64,000 nt of DNA from Ziziphus jujuba (taxonomy: Eukaryota; Streptophyta; Magnoliopsida; Rosales; Rhamnaceae), in NCBI RefSeq assembly GCF_031755915.1, contig NC_083390.1, positions 21,911,501 through 21,975,500 of the forward strand, given 5' to 3'. Below, piece after piece: positions 24,255 to 36,769 of this stretch. The notes under the pieces were generated by a model, which saw only the letters and a program-made list of their open reading frames with translations, had not been told where the DNA came from and made no database searches. The position numbers and the translations under genes were made by a program. Positions within the stretch are counted from its first letter, which is position 1. The number at the start of each line of letters is the position of its first letter.

Positions 24255-27200
24255 CAGATTCAGAAAAAGGAAACATTGCTATGTCAGGACCCGTCCAGAA
24301 TTCCTCCCTGGAACCCTACACAAGCCCTGATCCCAATGAAATACCACCGAACCTTCCAATGGAAAATCCGACAGCACCTCCCCTCAGGGTAGGACTTACC
24401 AAAAATTTCCTGCACTAAAAACACACTTCTAAAAGCATCCCCTTATTCCTCCCACAATACTACAAATTGATTCCACAAATTTACAGCACTTCAAAGAATA
24501 ATAGCAACCCAGTGCATAAATAATAACTACATGTCCAATACAGTATACAGAGCATTATACAATTAAATGTGGAATTAATAAAATGACAGATAAGGAAGCA
24601 ATACAAGATGGAGAGGAAAAAGGGAAGAAATACTTCTTGGACTTTCAGCAACGAACTGAGACGTCGGGCTCGCCCCGGACGATCAACGTCTCCCAACCTG
24701 GACCTAGGGGAACGGAATTTAAAAACGTGAGATGCTAATCATCTCAGTGAGTGACCCTATCTACTAAACACCTTTAATATTAATAATATACCAAATAAAA
24801 AGATTTAATTAATCAATACCGAACAATTAAATAAATAAATAAATAAACATTTGAAGGTAATACTTTCTCTCAAAACCCTCACTATTCACTCCGTTGGAAA
24901 TGTTCCCCTTTTAAAACATTTTCACAAAACCCGATATTCTTACTTCCCGAAAACCAAGGGATCAATTAATTTAATAAACAACGAATAAATAAATAAATAC
25001 TCCAAATATAAATAAAATGTAATAAATTATAATAAATAATTTTTGTACTCTTTGGGGTTTGAAATTTCTATCCGAAAAAAAATTTGTACTTATCGCACCA
25101 CACCATATACCAGTGATGCCCTCCGATACCCAGCGTCTTGGCACCGACTGGCCAGGAGATTAAAGAGAGAAACTTGCAAACGGCACTTCGGCGTCCCGAC
25201 AGTACCGCTGCTGAAACCGTCATCCCGGCCAAGGAGGGGGGCGGTTGATTCGCAATATATAAGACTTATCTGCCCTCAGTCCAATGGCAACTCACGGGAG
25301 ACATAATAACTTGCGCGCTAACCACATATACAACCAGAACACCAATACTGTATGAGTGCGTCTAAAACAATTATTAAATTAATTATAACCGTACCGTTTT
25401 TTTTTCCAAAATTACCGTGGAAAATATACCAATTCTCAAATTTATCATCCCACATTTCCTTTTAACAAATCCGGTACGAAAACATCGATAACGATAAAAC
25501 AATAATTTTTCTCGTAACACGAGATTGAACAAATAATATACCACGGGCATAATTATAAAAATTAAACCACCAAATTAAACAAATATTTTCCTTAAAATAT
25601 TTAAACCAATTATGCCCAAAAATAATATAAAATCCAGACACAATTAATTACTGAAAATACTTACTCATGTGTAATAAATACAATTAAATCACAATAATAA
25701 AAATCGGAGATTTCTTAATAACCCAAAAATTCCATTTAGCACCAATAACATACACGTACGTATAAAATAATATTTTTCCATAATTATAATTAAATTTCAC
25801 CACATGAGCATAATTACAAATATCAATTAAACACCAAATAAATATAATTAATTACCCCAAAACATTTTTAAAGGTGAGTCACTCACCTGGAGCACGCAAT
25901 TAACCTAAGATCCTCCACGGGATCAATTCCACGACTCACCCGTGCTCCTAAAACACAATTCACACACAGTCAAATAAATTAATATTTTATTCGGGTAAAT
26001 AATACCCGGTACCCGGGGGGTTAAACACAAACGTTAACCAAAATTGTCGAATAATATATTGAATCGAAGCTTGTGGAACGAGGATCGCATTATCGGTCTC
26101 CATTGACCCCAATTCCATCGGTGGTGGCCGGAATTTGGCCGGAAAGCTTTGGCCGATTTTGATCTCCTCGTATCTCGCAAACCGCTTCGAATTTTGGAAA
26201 TTGGAGGCCATATTTGGAATCAGAAGACCCATAATAGGGGGAGAGGGGTGGCAATTTGGACTGGGCTGGCCGGAATACGGAGGAATAGCCGGAAAATTTC
26301 AAGCCGCCACCGTCGACTTCACAGGCCCGATCTGGGCGCGTCGCCGGCCGACCGGTCGCCAAATTTGGCTGGTGAGTTCGCCGGCGTGTGGTCTTGGACA
26401 ATGGCTGGCGCGTGTAGCTTGTGGTGGCCGGAGAAAGATGAACACGGGAGAGAGAGAGACGGCCGGAGGGAGAGAAAATGAAGGAGAAGGAAGAAGAAGG
26501 AGGAAGAAGAAGAAGAATCGGGCTGGGTCCCCTTTTGTCCCACGTGGGGGAAAAGAAAAAAAAAAGAAAAAAGAAAAGAAAAAGAAAGGAAAAAGAAAAT
26601 AAATTAAAAATAATTAAATAATATTAAAAATAATATTATTACATAAAATAACAATAAAATAATTTGGTATTAAGCATGGTTGACATGTGGCATCTCAACA
26701 TGGTGACACATGGTCACATTCATTAAGTCACACGTGGCATATCGTTTCACGTTTAAAAATAATATTAAAATAATACGGTGTTTGAAAAACTCTACAGGTC
26801 CATAACTTTCAAACCACATGTCCAAATCGAACGTGCCGCTAGTCTACGAACTCGTATCGACTAGTACTTCGCAACTATGCATGAGTCAAACCTCATTTCC
26901 CCATAAATAAAAAGTCAACTCCGGCACCCTTGGACAGTTTGGACCCCAACTTGTTTTGCTCGTAACTTTCAAACCGTAGCTCTATTTTTGACGTGCTACT
27001 AGTCTACAAACTCGTGCCAACGTGTAATTCATAATGGTACCTCAGTCAACCTAGAATTCCAACCGGAACAAAAAGTCAACTTTTGACCCCTTCGGTCAAC
27101 AGTCAACGGTCAACAATCAAAGTTGGAAAATTTCCATTGTACTTTGGGACGGGATGTTACAGCTATCAAAGCTACAATAGGTAAAATATATAACTATCAA

Positions 27201-28440
27201 TTTTGTTCTTGTAATTTGTAACTGGGCTTGGATATATATATATATATATATATTTCTTCTGTATGTTTAAAACAATAATTGTTTTGGTTCAAAACAATTA
27301 TATAATACATTTATAGTTTTTCATTTCAGAAAATAGTTTTCATAATTGTAAAAAAATCTTGTAATGTGCATTGATTCATATCGAAGCATTCAGGTATAAA
27401 CTTGTTATTTTCTTTGGTTAGAGGTACAGCCACAACATGTGCTAGAGTAATAGTTCTGGTTGTTTTGCTCTACTGCTTTAAGAAGACTACTCATCCAATA
27501 AGTTTGTTTCTCGTGGAAGAAACCAACTGAAGCTCATCAAAATGTTGAGGAGTTCCACAGAATGCATGGACCCCTTAGCACTTACATAGAGACAGTAATT
27601 TAGATGTTAAGATAATGACCAACTCCTTTGCTAACAAAATAGGCCAAGGGGGCTATGATTCCGTATAGGAACGAAAGTTGCAAAATGGTCAAGTTGTGGC
27701 TGTGAAGTTATCGAACAAATCAAAAGGCAATGGTGAAGAATCTATAAATGAGGTTGCAACCACATTTCTAGAACTTCACATGTAAATATTGTAGCTTTAT
27801 TGGGTTTCTGTTTTGAAGGGTCAGAAAGAGCTATATTTTATCAGTTCATGCACACTGGATCTCTAGAGAAATTCGCTTTTTAAAGAAAACGACAGTCAAA
27901 ATGACAATTATCAGTTGGAATGGGGACAAAGTACCAAATTTCACTTGGTATTGCTCGAGGGCTAGAGTAATTACATTGTGGTTGCAGCACACGAATTCTG
28001 CACTTTGATATTAAGCCTCATAACATTCTTCTTGATAAGGACTTGTCACCAAAAATATCTGATCGTGGCCCGGCTAAACTATGTACCAGAGATCAATGTT
28101 GGATGCCAGAGTTTTGTAGAACTTTTGGAGGGTTTTTTTCGTTAAGTCTGATATGTATAGCTATGGAATGATGGTTTCAGAAATAGATGGAGGGAGAAAG
28201 AATGACGACGTTGAAGCTACTCATACGATTGAGATATATTTTCCACATTCGATTTATACAAACGCCTTGATCTAGAGATTAACTTGAATTGAATAGAATA
28301 ACGAACGAAGAAGACGACGCAAAAGTGAGGAAGGTGGTAACAATGGGATTATGGTGTAAACAGACTGACCCTTCAGATAGGCCTACAATGTGTGAAGTCA
28401 TAGAAATATTGGAAGGGACTGTTGATTCTTTATAAGTACC
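24255..28440 (+). pseudogene. B1: B-type LRK10L kinase, no ectodomain, heavily decayed
   Basis: Mini-exon 2 (acceptor near 24260, then GAAACATTGCTA) is split by the solo LTR and resumes at 27162 (GCTATCAAAGCTACAATAG, then a GTAAAA donor). The kinase exon begins near 27425 with ATTCA-like membrane sequence. Recognisable pieces are [49 protein letters not shown], KISD and PTM near the end. Many frameshifts and stops interrupt it, for example a stop after the glycine loop (27667) and losses near 27770 and 28095. Order and motifs place it in subfamily B. It cannot encode a kinase. Confidence 0.85.
24282..27161. mobile_element. Solo LTR (about 2.9 kb) in mini-exon 2 of B1
   Basis: The insert begins TGTCAGGACCCGTCCAGAA and ends GGGACGGGATGTTACA, with GCTA directly before (24278-24281) and after it (27162-27165). 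Removing it joins B1 mini-exon 2 as in B4. There is no second LTR, primer site, gag or pol. It is long and partly GC-rich (26050-26480), which suggests the long LTRs of plant gypsy elements. The target duplication is 4 bp, or 5 bp with one base lost. The ORFs inside are low-complexity and not genes. Confidence 0.82.
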
Positions 28441-30006
28441 ACCCAAGCCATTTTTGTTCTCCTTCAAGATTGCCGACAGATTCTTCGTCATGGGTACATG
28501 GATGCTGCAAATACGCATTTTATGTCATATTCCGACATGTTCCTCATTATATATATTTGTCCTTAAAATACGTAATTATATTATTGAAAGTGTCCCAAAA
28601 TTATTTGAATTTGGGACAAAATACTAATACATATAGTCAATATTGTTTGGCTTTTACTCTCAATCCCATGTGGCATAAAGTCTCTATTCCCATATCTATG
28701 TTTCCTAGTCTCCCACTAACTAATAAATCTATCTACCTTATACCCAAAAAAACAAAAAAAAAAAAAAAAAGAAAATCAAAACCCACCAAACCAAAAAAAA
28801 TTGTTTTAGTCAAGAAAGGAATATATGATTTTGGGCAATCCATTATGTACTTGGTATGAAACTTCTTTCTTCAGCATTATTATAAAAAGGATAAAAAAAT
28901 AAAATAAAAAATAAACGAAAGAAAATAAATGTATTAGGGGAAGGTGACCAAGATATTCCCCTCGAAATTTAGACAATTAGACAAGCCGTGAATTAAAAGT
29001 AATTAATTCTCCATATACTCCGATGTTTCTATCCAATAAAAAATAGAAAATCTAATTAAAGTTCAATATAATATGTGATGTTTCTATCTAATAAAAAATA
29101 AAAATCTAATTAAAGTTCAATATAATATGTTTCAAATAATGTAATTATTTAAAAACACCGGTTATAATAATAAAAAATAATGATATTGTGAATAAATGGT
29201 ATACTTTTATTGGATAATTATAATAAGATTCAATAACCATATATATAAAAGATCAAATAACATGAATTTTATTTTTTATTTTTAAATTCTTTTACACTAT
29301 TTTATTTTTATAGTAAAAGGATCAATCACAAACTATTTCCATTGTGTCATGGATAAAGTCTTCTTTTTAATATTTTGCCAAAGTTTTAATTATCATTTAT
29401 GTTATAAATATTTACAAATATTACATTGTTGTTAATTTTTTGTAGTACTAAAATTTTAAAATAGAGTATTTGGTTAAAAGCTATTTATTGTTTTTCATAT
29501 AAATTAATTTTTGATAATTTATTTGATATAGTAGTAAAAATTCATTGCCCAATTCTTCACCAAATCCGCTGTATAATAATAATACAATACAAGCTAATAC
29601 AATATAGATACAATCTAAGTTACCATTAGAGCTGCTATTTACGTTTAAAGCTTTTGTTTTGTCGATTCTGCAAATTCTGAATTTACACTGGATCCAGTTG
29701 TGGCCATTGATTCATATGTGCAATTGCAATAATGGAGGTGGGGAGCGTTGTCATAGATGGAAGCTGCCCGGAAAAAGGAAAGTGCAAGAAAAAATAAAAA
29801 TAAAAAATAAAAAAGGGAAATGATATTGAACGGCGTTAATGGCCAATTTTGAGCACCAAAGTAATATTTTTATGATACACATGGTAGATTTAAATGGTTA
29901 TGTACCTCTCAATTCACAATGTGAATAATGCTGACAGTAATTGAGCTTGTGTGGGTCCACTTCATTGTGAGGTGTAAAAATGCAGTCGTGGGCCGTTGAG
30001 TGTACT
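28441..30006. other. Intergenic region upstream of A2
   Basis: No gene recognised. It is strongly AT-rich, with poly-A/poly-T runs. A 55-bp tandem duplication lies at 29022-29130 (units begin GATGTTTCTATC). The start continues the 3' end of B1. Confidence 0.6.
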
Positions 30007-30037
30007 TTGACTATGAACATTGACCAGCTCAAGTCAA
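30007..30037 (+). promoter_or_regulatory. W-box cluster upstream of A2
   Basis: Three WRKY-type cores lie within 31 bases: TTGACT at 30007-30012, TTGACC at 30020-30025 and AGTCAA (reverse of TTGACT) at 30032-30037. They are about 155-185 bp before the A2 start codon. Such clusters are typical of defence-responsive receptor promoters. Function is inferred. Confidence 0.5.
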
Positions 30038-30189
30038 AGTTGCAAAAGAGGACGAAGACCAATTACCATTCCAAATTCTTGAGGGCGGCCCATGATCTTG
30101 TCACAACTCATATACGACACCAGCTCTTGGAAAAGTCATAAACATCAAGCACAATTTCCGATACACCAACAAAAAATAAAATCAAAAAA

Positions 30190-31487
30190 ATGAATCAAAA
30201 CTTATTATCCTCTCCATGGATAAACGGCCTGTTCATCATCATCCTCGCTTTCTTTCTCTTATCAATGGACTTCGTTGGAGCTGTGGATCCATATTACCAA
30301 AATTGCAGGGTGCCCAGAACTTGTGGTGATAACCAAACAATGACAATAAGCTTCCCGTTTTATATCCCAGACCAGCAAAATTCCCACTGTGGGTACCCTG
30401 GGTTCGAGCTCTCTTGCAATGACAAGAAAATCCCAATTCTTAATCTCTCTAATGACTCCTACATTGTTCGCCAAATCTCCTATGAAAACCAGTCCTTCAT
30501 CGTCTCAAACACCGCACTTTCGCTTGATGATTTAAGACCGGCCGGATCATGTATTCCTCCTCTACGAAATTTATCTCTTCCCAATGATCGATTCCAGCTT
30601 CCCAAGCAAAGCCAAGCCTTTCTGATCTACGATTGCCACGCTCCTACAGTACTTCCTGAGTACCAAATTGGCTGCTATTCCCAAAATGTAACCAATTGGG
30701 TTTTGGGTGTCCCTGAGAATGACTTAGATCAATTGGCCAACTTGTCTACCAAGTGTGGAAAAAATAGTAGCGTGGTGCCGGTGAAAGATTATAGCACCAC
30801 TGAGAGCGTGGGAATAAGAGAGGCATTGAGCAGAGGGTTCGAGCTCAAATGGAGGGCAGACGACTGTAACCGTTGCAAGGCAAGTGGTGGGGTTTGTGGA
30901 TTCAACACCTCTGCTTACCTTTTCCGATGCTACTGCCCAGATAGGCCTCATCATGTGCGTTGCATCTCCGGTCAGTCTATTTTTTAGCTTCTCCATCTAA
31001 ACACGTTAGACGATTATCGTTTTTTTATTCCTAATATACTCCGAATTTCCACCTGTCACATTTAACTTTTAACATGTCATGATCCTTTTGTTTGTTTAAA
31101 GAGAGTTACTTTCATCAATATAACTTTTTTATTTTATTTTTTTATCTTCCATTTATTTACTTATATAATTCATACATCTAGTATTTAATAATATTTCGGT
31201 CACATAATTAATTAACACAACTTAGGTGGCATCTATCGTTTTCTATTTTTCTTTTTGTTTCTGAGATAATGAAACCTTTTTTTTTCCTTTCTTTTTTGGG
31301 TAAACAAAAGAAAAAAAAAAACAAAAAAGTGAATTCAATTATGTAATTGATCAACTAATATCAGGAACTCATGAAGGTGTTTGATAACTCAAAAATTAGA
31401 ACATATGTATAGTCAATTTGATACGAGTACGTAATATATCTGTAATGCAACTACGATGAACAACTTAAATAAATCACAATGACTAAC

Positions 31488-31519
<32 letters not shown>

Positions 31520-31694
31520 GCTCTAGTTAATTTGGGACTCTGCCTCTTGTTCTCTGTTATTAGTTTTTCATCAAAAAAAATCCAATCTTTCATCCCTGCT
31601 GGTATTATATAGATACTCTTCTGAGATTGTTCTAATGAAATATCTATCTTGCAGTTGCAGGAAACGGAAACAAAATTTTCAAAGCAACAATAGG

Positions 31695-31761
<67 letters not shown>

Positions 31762-33063
31762 TTACTTAATTCGATAACCACATGTCTCTTCAGTTTCCAT
31801 AAAATTGATTCAATTACTACAGCCAAGTAGTCTGTTTGCTTAAATCCAGAGCAAAAAAAGAAAATGAAAGAAGGAAAAAATAAAAAATAAAAAAGGTAGT
31901 CTGCTTAAAATTCCCTGGGTCTTTTTGCCTCATAAGTTTGTGCTCCCTTTTCATTCATTGCAGCCACAACAGTTGCAGCAGGCGGGGCTCTAACTGTGAT
32001 ACTGATATGCTGCATAAGGAAATTCAAATATAATAAACCTTTATGTTTCTGGAAGAAGCAGAATCAAACGGATCAAAATATCGAGGCCTTTCTAAGGAAC
32101 TATGGACCTGTACAAGTCAGAAGATATAGTTATTCGGATGTTAAGAAAATGACCAACTCCTTCAAAGAAAAATTAGGCCAAGGGGGCTACGGTGGTGTAT
32201 ACAAAGGAATATTACATGATAACAGTCTTGTTGCAGTAAAGGTGTTGAATGATTCAAAAGGTAATGGAGAAGAATTTATCAACGAGGTGGCAAGCATTAG
32301 CAGAACTTCCCATGTCAACATTGTTTCTCTATTAGGTTTCTGTTTTGAGGGTCGAAAAAGAGCTCTCATCTATCAGTTCATGCCTAATGGATCTCTTGAG
32401 AAATTTATCTTCAACAGTAATCATTCTTTGGCATGGGATACACTCTTTCAAATTTCGCTTGGCATTGCTCGAGGGCTTGAATATTTACATCGTGGTTGTA
32501 ATACCCGAATTCTGCATTTCGACATAAAGCCACATAATATTCTTCTCGATGAACATCTCTCACCAAAAATCTCCGATTTTGGTCTTGCTAGAGTATGTAC
32601 CAGAAGGGAGAGTATCATATCAATGCTAGATGCAAGAGGGACTATTGGATACATTGCTCCAGAAGTATTTTGTAGAGGATTTGGAGGGGTTTCACACAAG
32701 TCTGATGTGTATAGCTATGGAATGCTGGTTTTGGAAATGGTTGGAGGGAGAAAGAATGTGAATGTTGGTGTTGATGATACTAGTGAAATATATTTTCCAC
32801 ACTGGATTTACAAGCGTCTTGAACTAGATGAAGAACTTAGATTGAAGAGAATTATGAACGAAGTAGAAAAAATTGAAGTGAAGAAGATGATAATAGTAGG
32901 TTTATGGTGTACGCAAATTGATTCTTCAAATAGACCAGCAATGAGTAGAGTCATAGAAATGTTGGAAGGAAGTCTTGATTCCTTGCAATTGCCACCCAAG
33001 CCGATCTTGTCTTCTCCTTCATATTCAAATTTTCCACCTGATTCTTCCAGTATGATTGTATGA
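30190..33063 (+). CDS. A2: LRK10L-type receptor-like Ser/Thr kinase, intact
   Basis: Exons 30190-30970, 31661-31693 and 31964-33063 join in phase 1 to give about 637 residues. The signal peptide is MNQNLLSS...FVGAVD. The GUB_WAK-type ectodomain (YYQNCRVPRTCGDNQTM... CGYPGFELSC) is followed by a WAK-associated region ending CKASGGVCGF...CYCPDR, with about nine N-glycosylation sites. The membrane helix is at about 274-289 with a basic stop (CCIRKFKYNK). Kinase landmarks are the glycine loop from Gly343, Lys364, Glu379, HFDIKPHN Asp458/Asn463, DFG Asp476 and YIAPE. The catalytic loop has Phe where RD kinases have Arg, as is usual in this clade. Exon 2 has two possible acceptors 6 bp apart (after 31654 or 31660). 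Intron 2 starts with a long (TG)n. A predicted surface receptor for an unknown, possibly wall-derived or pathogen-related, signal. Confidence 0.9.
31702..31759. repeat. (TG)n microsatellite next to the exon 2 donor of A2
   Basis: About 29 uninterrupted TG units begin 8 bases after the exon 2/intron 2 border (GTATATATATG then TG). The same place holds (TA)n(TG)n in A3 and (TG)10 in A4. Confidence 0.95.
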
Positions 33064-34600
33064 ATGCAAACTTATTAGCATGTCTCTGCTACATGATATG
33101 AACTTTTTGATGTTCCTGACTACATGAGAACAATCTGATCTTACAAAATAATAATGTCAATTGCCGTAGAAGCTAAATTTTTCAATATGTGTCAGAAAAA
33201 TATGCGAAGCCTCTGGTGTTTGACATCTTTTAACTTTCAGCATAAATTGAATAATTGGAATATGACATGCAAGGGGGACAAATTAAATCCCATATTGCTC
33301 CCTAGAACAGCATGTGAAACACAGAGATTGATGTATAACAGAAGCCAATCTTGTGTTTTTCTTTATTTTACAGCTTGATGGGCATATGATCTTAGGAATG
33401 GACTAGCATACATATAAAAATCAACACGTTTGTCGTCTCTACTCTGCCTTTTACAAACCAATTCGGAGGTAAAAAATTAAGAAATAAATCAAAATAACTA
33501 AAATATACAAATTTAGTGTAATGGATGTTTGATTTGTTCATCTCATAGAAAATATGAATTTGTTGCAAAGCGTTGAAAATTTTGCCATAAATCTTCATTC
33601 ACAATGGTAATTAGAAGCGAAGCCCTGTTTGAATCGGCCCAACCTTTCTAGATGTATAGTGGTGTACCCTTGTTTTTCCCATAAACGTAGGCATGGACAT
33701 AATATAAAATTGAACTCTTGGTCTGATGGCATGAGTTCTGTTAAAAAAAAAAGCACTTAAGTTCTTTCTTATTGTATTTGATGGATCATTGTTTAGGAAG
33801 CTTTAAGAACAGGGGCTAAAGTAGAACAAGCTTAGGGCTCTGCTATCGAAGAATATATCCCGTGATTCTGCTAATAAACTATCGAACAAAGAAGCTATTT
33901 GCTGTTGGAACTTGGAATTGTCGAAGAACCTTTTGAAGAAGGCTCAGCAATGCTAGTTGAAAGGTTTATGACTTTTGCTTATGTGAAGTTTGAGTCAGGC
34001 TTTGCTGTCTAGTGTAAATCACAGCCATGTAACTTTGATTTAATTTTTTTTTTTTTTTTTAATGCTCCAAGTTCTTCATGATTTATAATTTTCATATGAG
34101 CATGTATTTCAATTTTTTGTCTATAGACATGCATGGATTTATTTATCCCTAAAGGTTTTTCAGTCGGTTAATGTGTTGCCGTTATGGGTCACTTTTAAGT
34201 TTATGGTGAATGGATGCATAAAAAAGACAGTTTTAATAATAATTTAAAAAAATATATATATATAAAAAAAAAACAAAAAAAAAAAAAAAAAAAAACAAAA
34301 CCCGTGGCCCATTTTAAACTTGCTGACTCGGTATTTTGTGTCCTTTTTATGTTAGAGCAAATCTTTTTAAACTATAACCTGCATGCGGCATTTAGTCTTT
34401 CATATTGCATATGGGAAGAAAATTTGTCTGGTGAAACTTTCATACTCTAGTTTTTCTCTAGTTCTTAGAAAGTTTTATATAAGCTCATGGATAAATTTTG
34501 TTTGGACCAAAAACCTTGGACCAATGTTTGCACCAAAATCTCTAAGTGGCATGGAAAGAACTCTGATATCTGCAAAAAGACAATAACCTTTACATCCAGG
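33064..34600. other. Duplicated 3' flank of A2
   Basis: Matches the flanks of A0, A3 and A4 up to about 34015, including one copy of the conserved block (33792-34012). After 34030 it holds poly-T and poly-A runs (34240-34300) and unassigned sequence. No gene seen. Confidence 0.65.
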
Positions 34601-35689
34601 TAGGGCTGGGCAAAACCCAACCCAAACCGATCAACCCGTCCGAACCGAACTATTTGGGTCGGTTTGGGTTGATTTTTAACTGTTAAACGGGTCTGTTCGG
34701 TTACATATGTATTGAACCCATGGTTTTCGGTTCGGGTTACGGGTGGGTAGAAAATTTATCCAACCCAAACCGAACCGACCCATAATAATCCAAAGGTGAA
34801 GGTTTAGTCATGAAATATTAAAAAAAATATGCATGTGAATAATTATATCCCCTCAAAGCTTTTGGTATATATTTTTTTAATAATTTTTCTATTTAAAAAA
34901 AAGAAAAAAAAATAAAAATAAAGGAGAGCATTAACAATGACAACAGGACAAGGATAAGAATCCGATGGGGAATGGTTCTCTTTATTGTCCTTCTTTTTTA
35001 TTTATTTATATTTTGGTAAGAAGATTTCTTCATCCTTATTGTTTCCCTTTTTTAAAAAAACATAATGCATATTATTTATACTACATTATATTGTAATATA
35101 TTTTTTCACATGATAATATCAGTACTAGCATAAAAAAATATTATATTATCCCTTTTATTTATTTGAACCTGCAACTTTGAAAATAAAATATTAAGCATAC
35201 TTGGACCAACCTCACTTGTGAATTTACTAATTAATATGAAAATATTAAAAAAAAAATTAATATGAAAATATTTTAATAATTGTAAAACTAATGAAAATTA
35301 AACCTGAATAAAATAAATAAGTGAAACTCATCAATATAAAAAAGAAGAAGAAACATTAAAAATAATATTTGGGCCGAAATCCATCATAAGGTCCAAACTG
35401 GCCCAAACCAAAAATAAAAAAAATTGGGCTGAAAGTGAAGCTCATCATAAGGCCCAAACCGGCCTAAACCAAAAATAAAAAAAATTTGGGCCGAAGCCCA
35501 TTAGAAAGCCCAACCCAGCCCAACCCGTGAACCCAACCCAAACCGAAAAATATTCATTCGGTTCGGTTCGGTTTGGGTTGAATGTAACGGTCGGTTCGGT
35601 TCGGTTTTGTATCCAACCCAAACCGAACCGGTCGGTTCGGTTTAAAAAAGGTCACAAAACCGAACCGAACCGAACCGAGCCCACCCCTA
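34601..35689. mobile_element. Non-autonomous hAT-type DNA transposon
   Basis: Terminal inverted repeats are TAGGGCTGGGC (left) and GCCCACCCCTA (right; 10 of 11 bases complementary). The 8-bp target duplication CATCCAGG is at 34593-34600 and 35690-35697. Subterminal regions (34610-34790 and 35380-35680) are full of AACCGAACC / GGTTCGGTT repeats in inverted orientation, so each end can fold onto the other. The core is AT-rich with no transposase. Size 1,089 bp. Confidence 0.9.
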
Positions 35690-36154
35690 CATCCAGGGGT
35701 GTTGGGATATTATCTCTCCGACGATCAAGTTAGTGGAACTAATGAAAGATTCAAGAATTAGTCTAGTATGGAAAGAAAATGGCATACCTCGTATACCGGG
35801 TTGTGGCTTTTATACTTGAGTTTAGCACTGAAGCCTTATAACAACTTCACTTTGTCTTGATATGGCCATGCCTCCATGTGGGAGTGGTTTTTAATTGCAC
35901 GAGGTGGATTTTGGCATGGTTCCTACTCCTGAAATCAAGCTGACTATTTGGCATGGGACGTACTGATCAAGATATCCTTCCTCTGTTGTCTTTTATGCAG
36001 ACTCTGCCAGCTGGAATAGAAAATAATCCCATTCTCTTGGTTTAGGCTGAAATGCTATTTTATTAAATGGTCTAAGAGTATTTTGCTTTTGGGTACGACA
36101 AATTTCATAGTCATTGACTTAGGGAGGTTCAGTTCATCTTTTTCGTCTACTACT

Positions 36155-36769
36155 AGTACTTACATCATGGTTGCAACACACGAATTCTGTAGTTTGACAT
36201 CTAGCCTCATAACATTCTTCTTGACAAGAAATTCTCACAAAAAATCTCAGATTTTGGCCTTGCTAAAGTATGTAGTAGAAAAGCGAGTATCATATCAACG
36301 TTGGAAGCAAGAGGGACTGTTGGATATATTGCCCCAGAAGTATTTTCTAGAAGTTTTGGAGGGATTTTATATGAGTCTGATGTCTACAGCTACAGAATGA
36401 TGGTTTTAGAAACGGTTGGAGAAAAGGAATAATGTTGATCGTACAAGTGGGATATATTTTCCACATTGGATTTACAAATGCCTTGAGCTTGATGATGAAC
36501 TTGGATTGAAAAGAATTACAAACGAAGAAAATAATGCAAAAGCGAGGAAGATGGTAATAATGGCGTTATGCTGCATACAGACTGACCCTTCTAATCGGCC
36601 AACAATGAGTGAAGCCATAGAAATGTTGGAAGGAATTCTTAATTCTTTACAAGTTCCACCCAAGCCATTCCTGTCTTCTCCTTCAAGATTGTCGACAGAT
36701 TCTTCTAATCCCATGACTACATCTAAAGGTGCTAGTACATCACTAAGATTTTATTGGAGTTGGAAATAA
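36155..36769 (+). pseudogene. B2: B-type kinase C-lobe fragment
   Basis: Begins at the catalytic-loop region (TYIMVATHEF in one frame, the HFDIKPHN equivalent with changes) and continues through [11 protein letters not shown], a YIAPEVFS-like APE segment, SYRMMVLETVG, then [31 protein letters not shown] and a Ser-rich tail ending at a stop near 36769. At least one frameshift near 36200 and one near 36410 separate the reading frames. No N-lobe or ectodomain is present; the sequence before it (35698-36154) is unassigned. Confidence 0.85.

Noticed and set aside
26135..26602. 155-codon and overlapping 110-codon ORFs in the GC-rich part of the solo LTR
   Set aside because: They overlap in different frames, end in Lys/Arg runs from purine-rich DNA, and lie within a non-coding LTR.
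28422..28859. 145-codon ORF after B1
   Set aside because: Begins in the shifted tail of the B1 pseudogene and runs through AT-rich, poly-A sequence.
35527..35733. 68-codon ORF with repeated GSVRFG-like peptide
   Set aside because: Translation of the GGTTCGGTT subterminal repeats of the hAT-type element.
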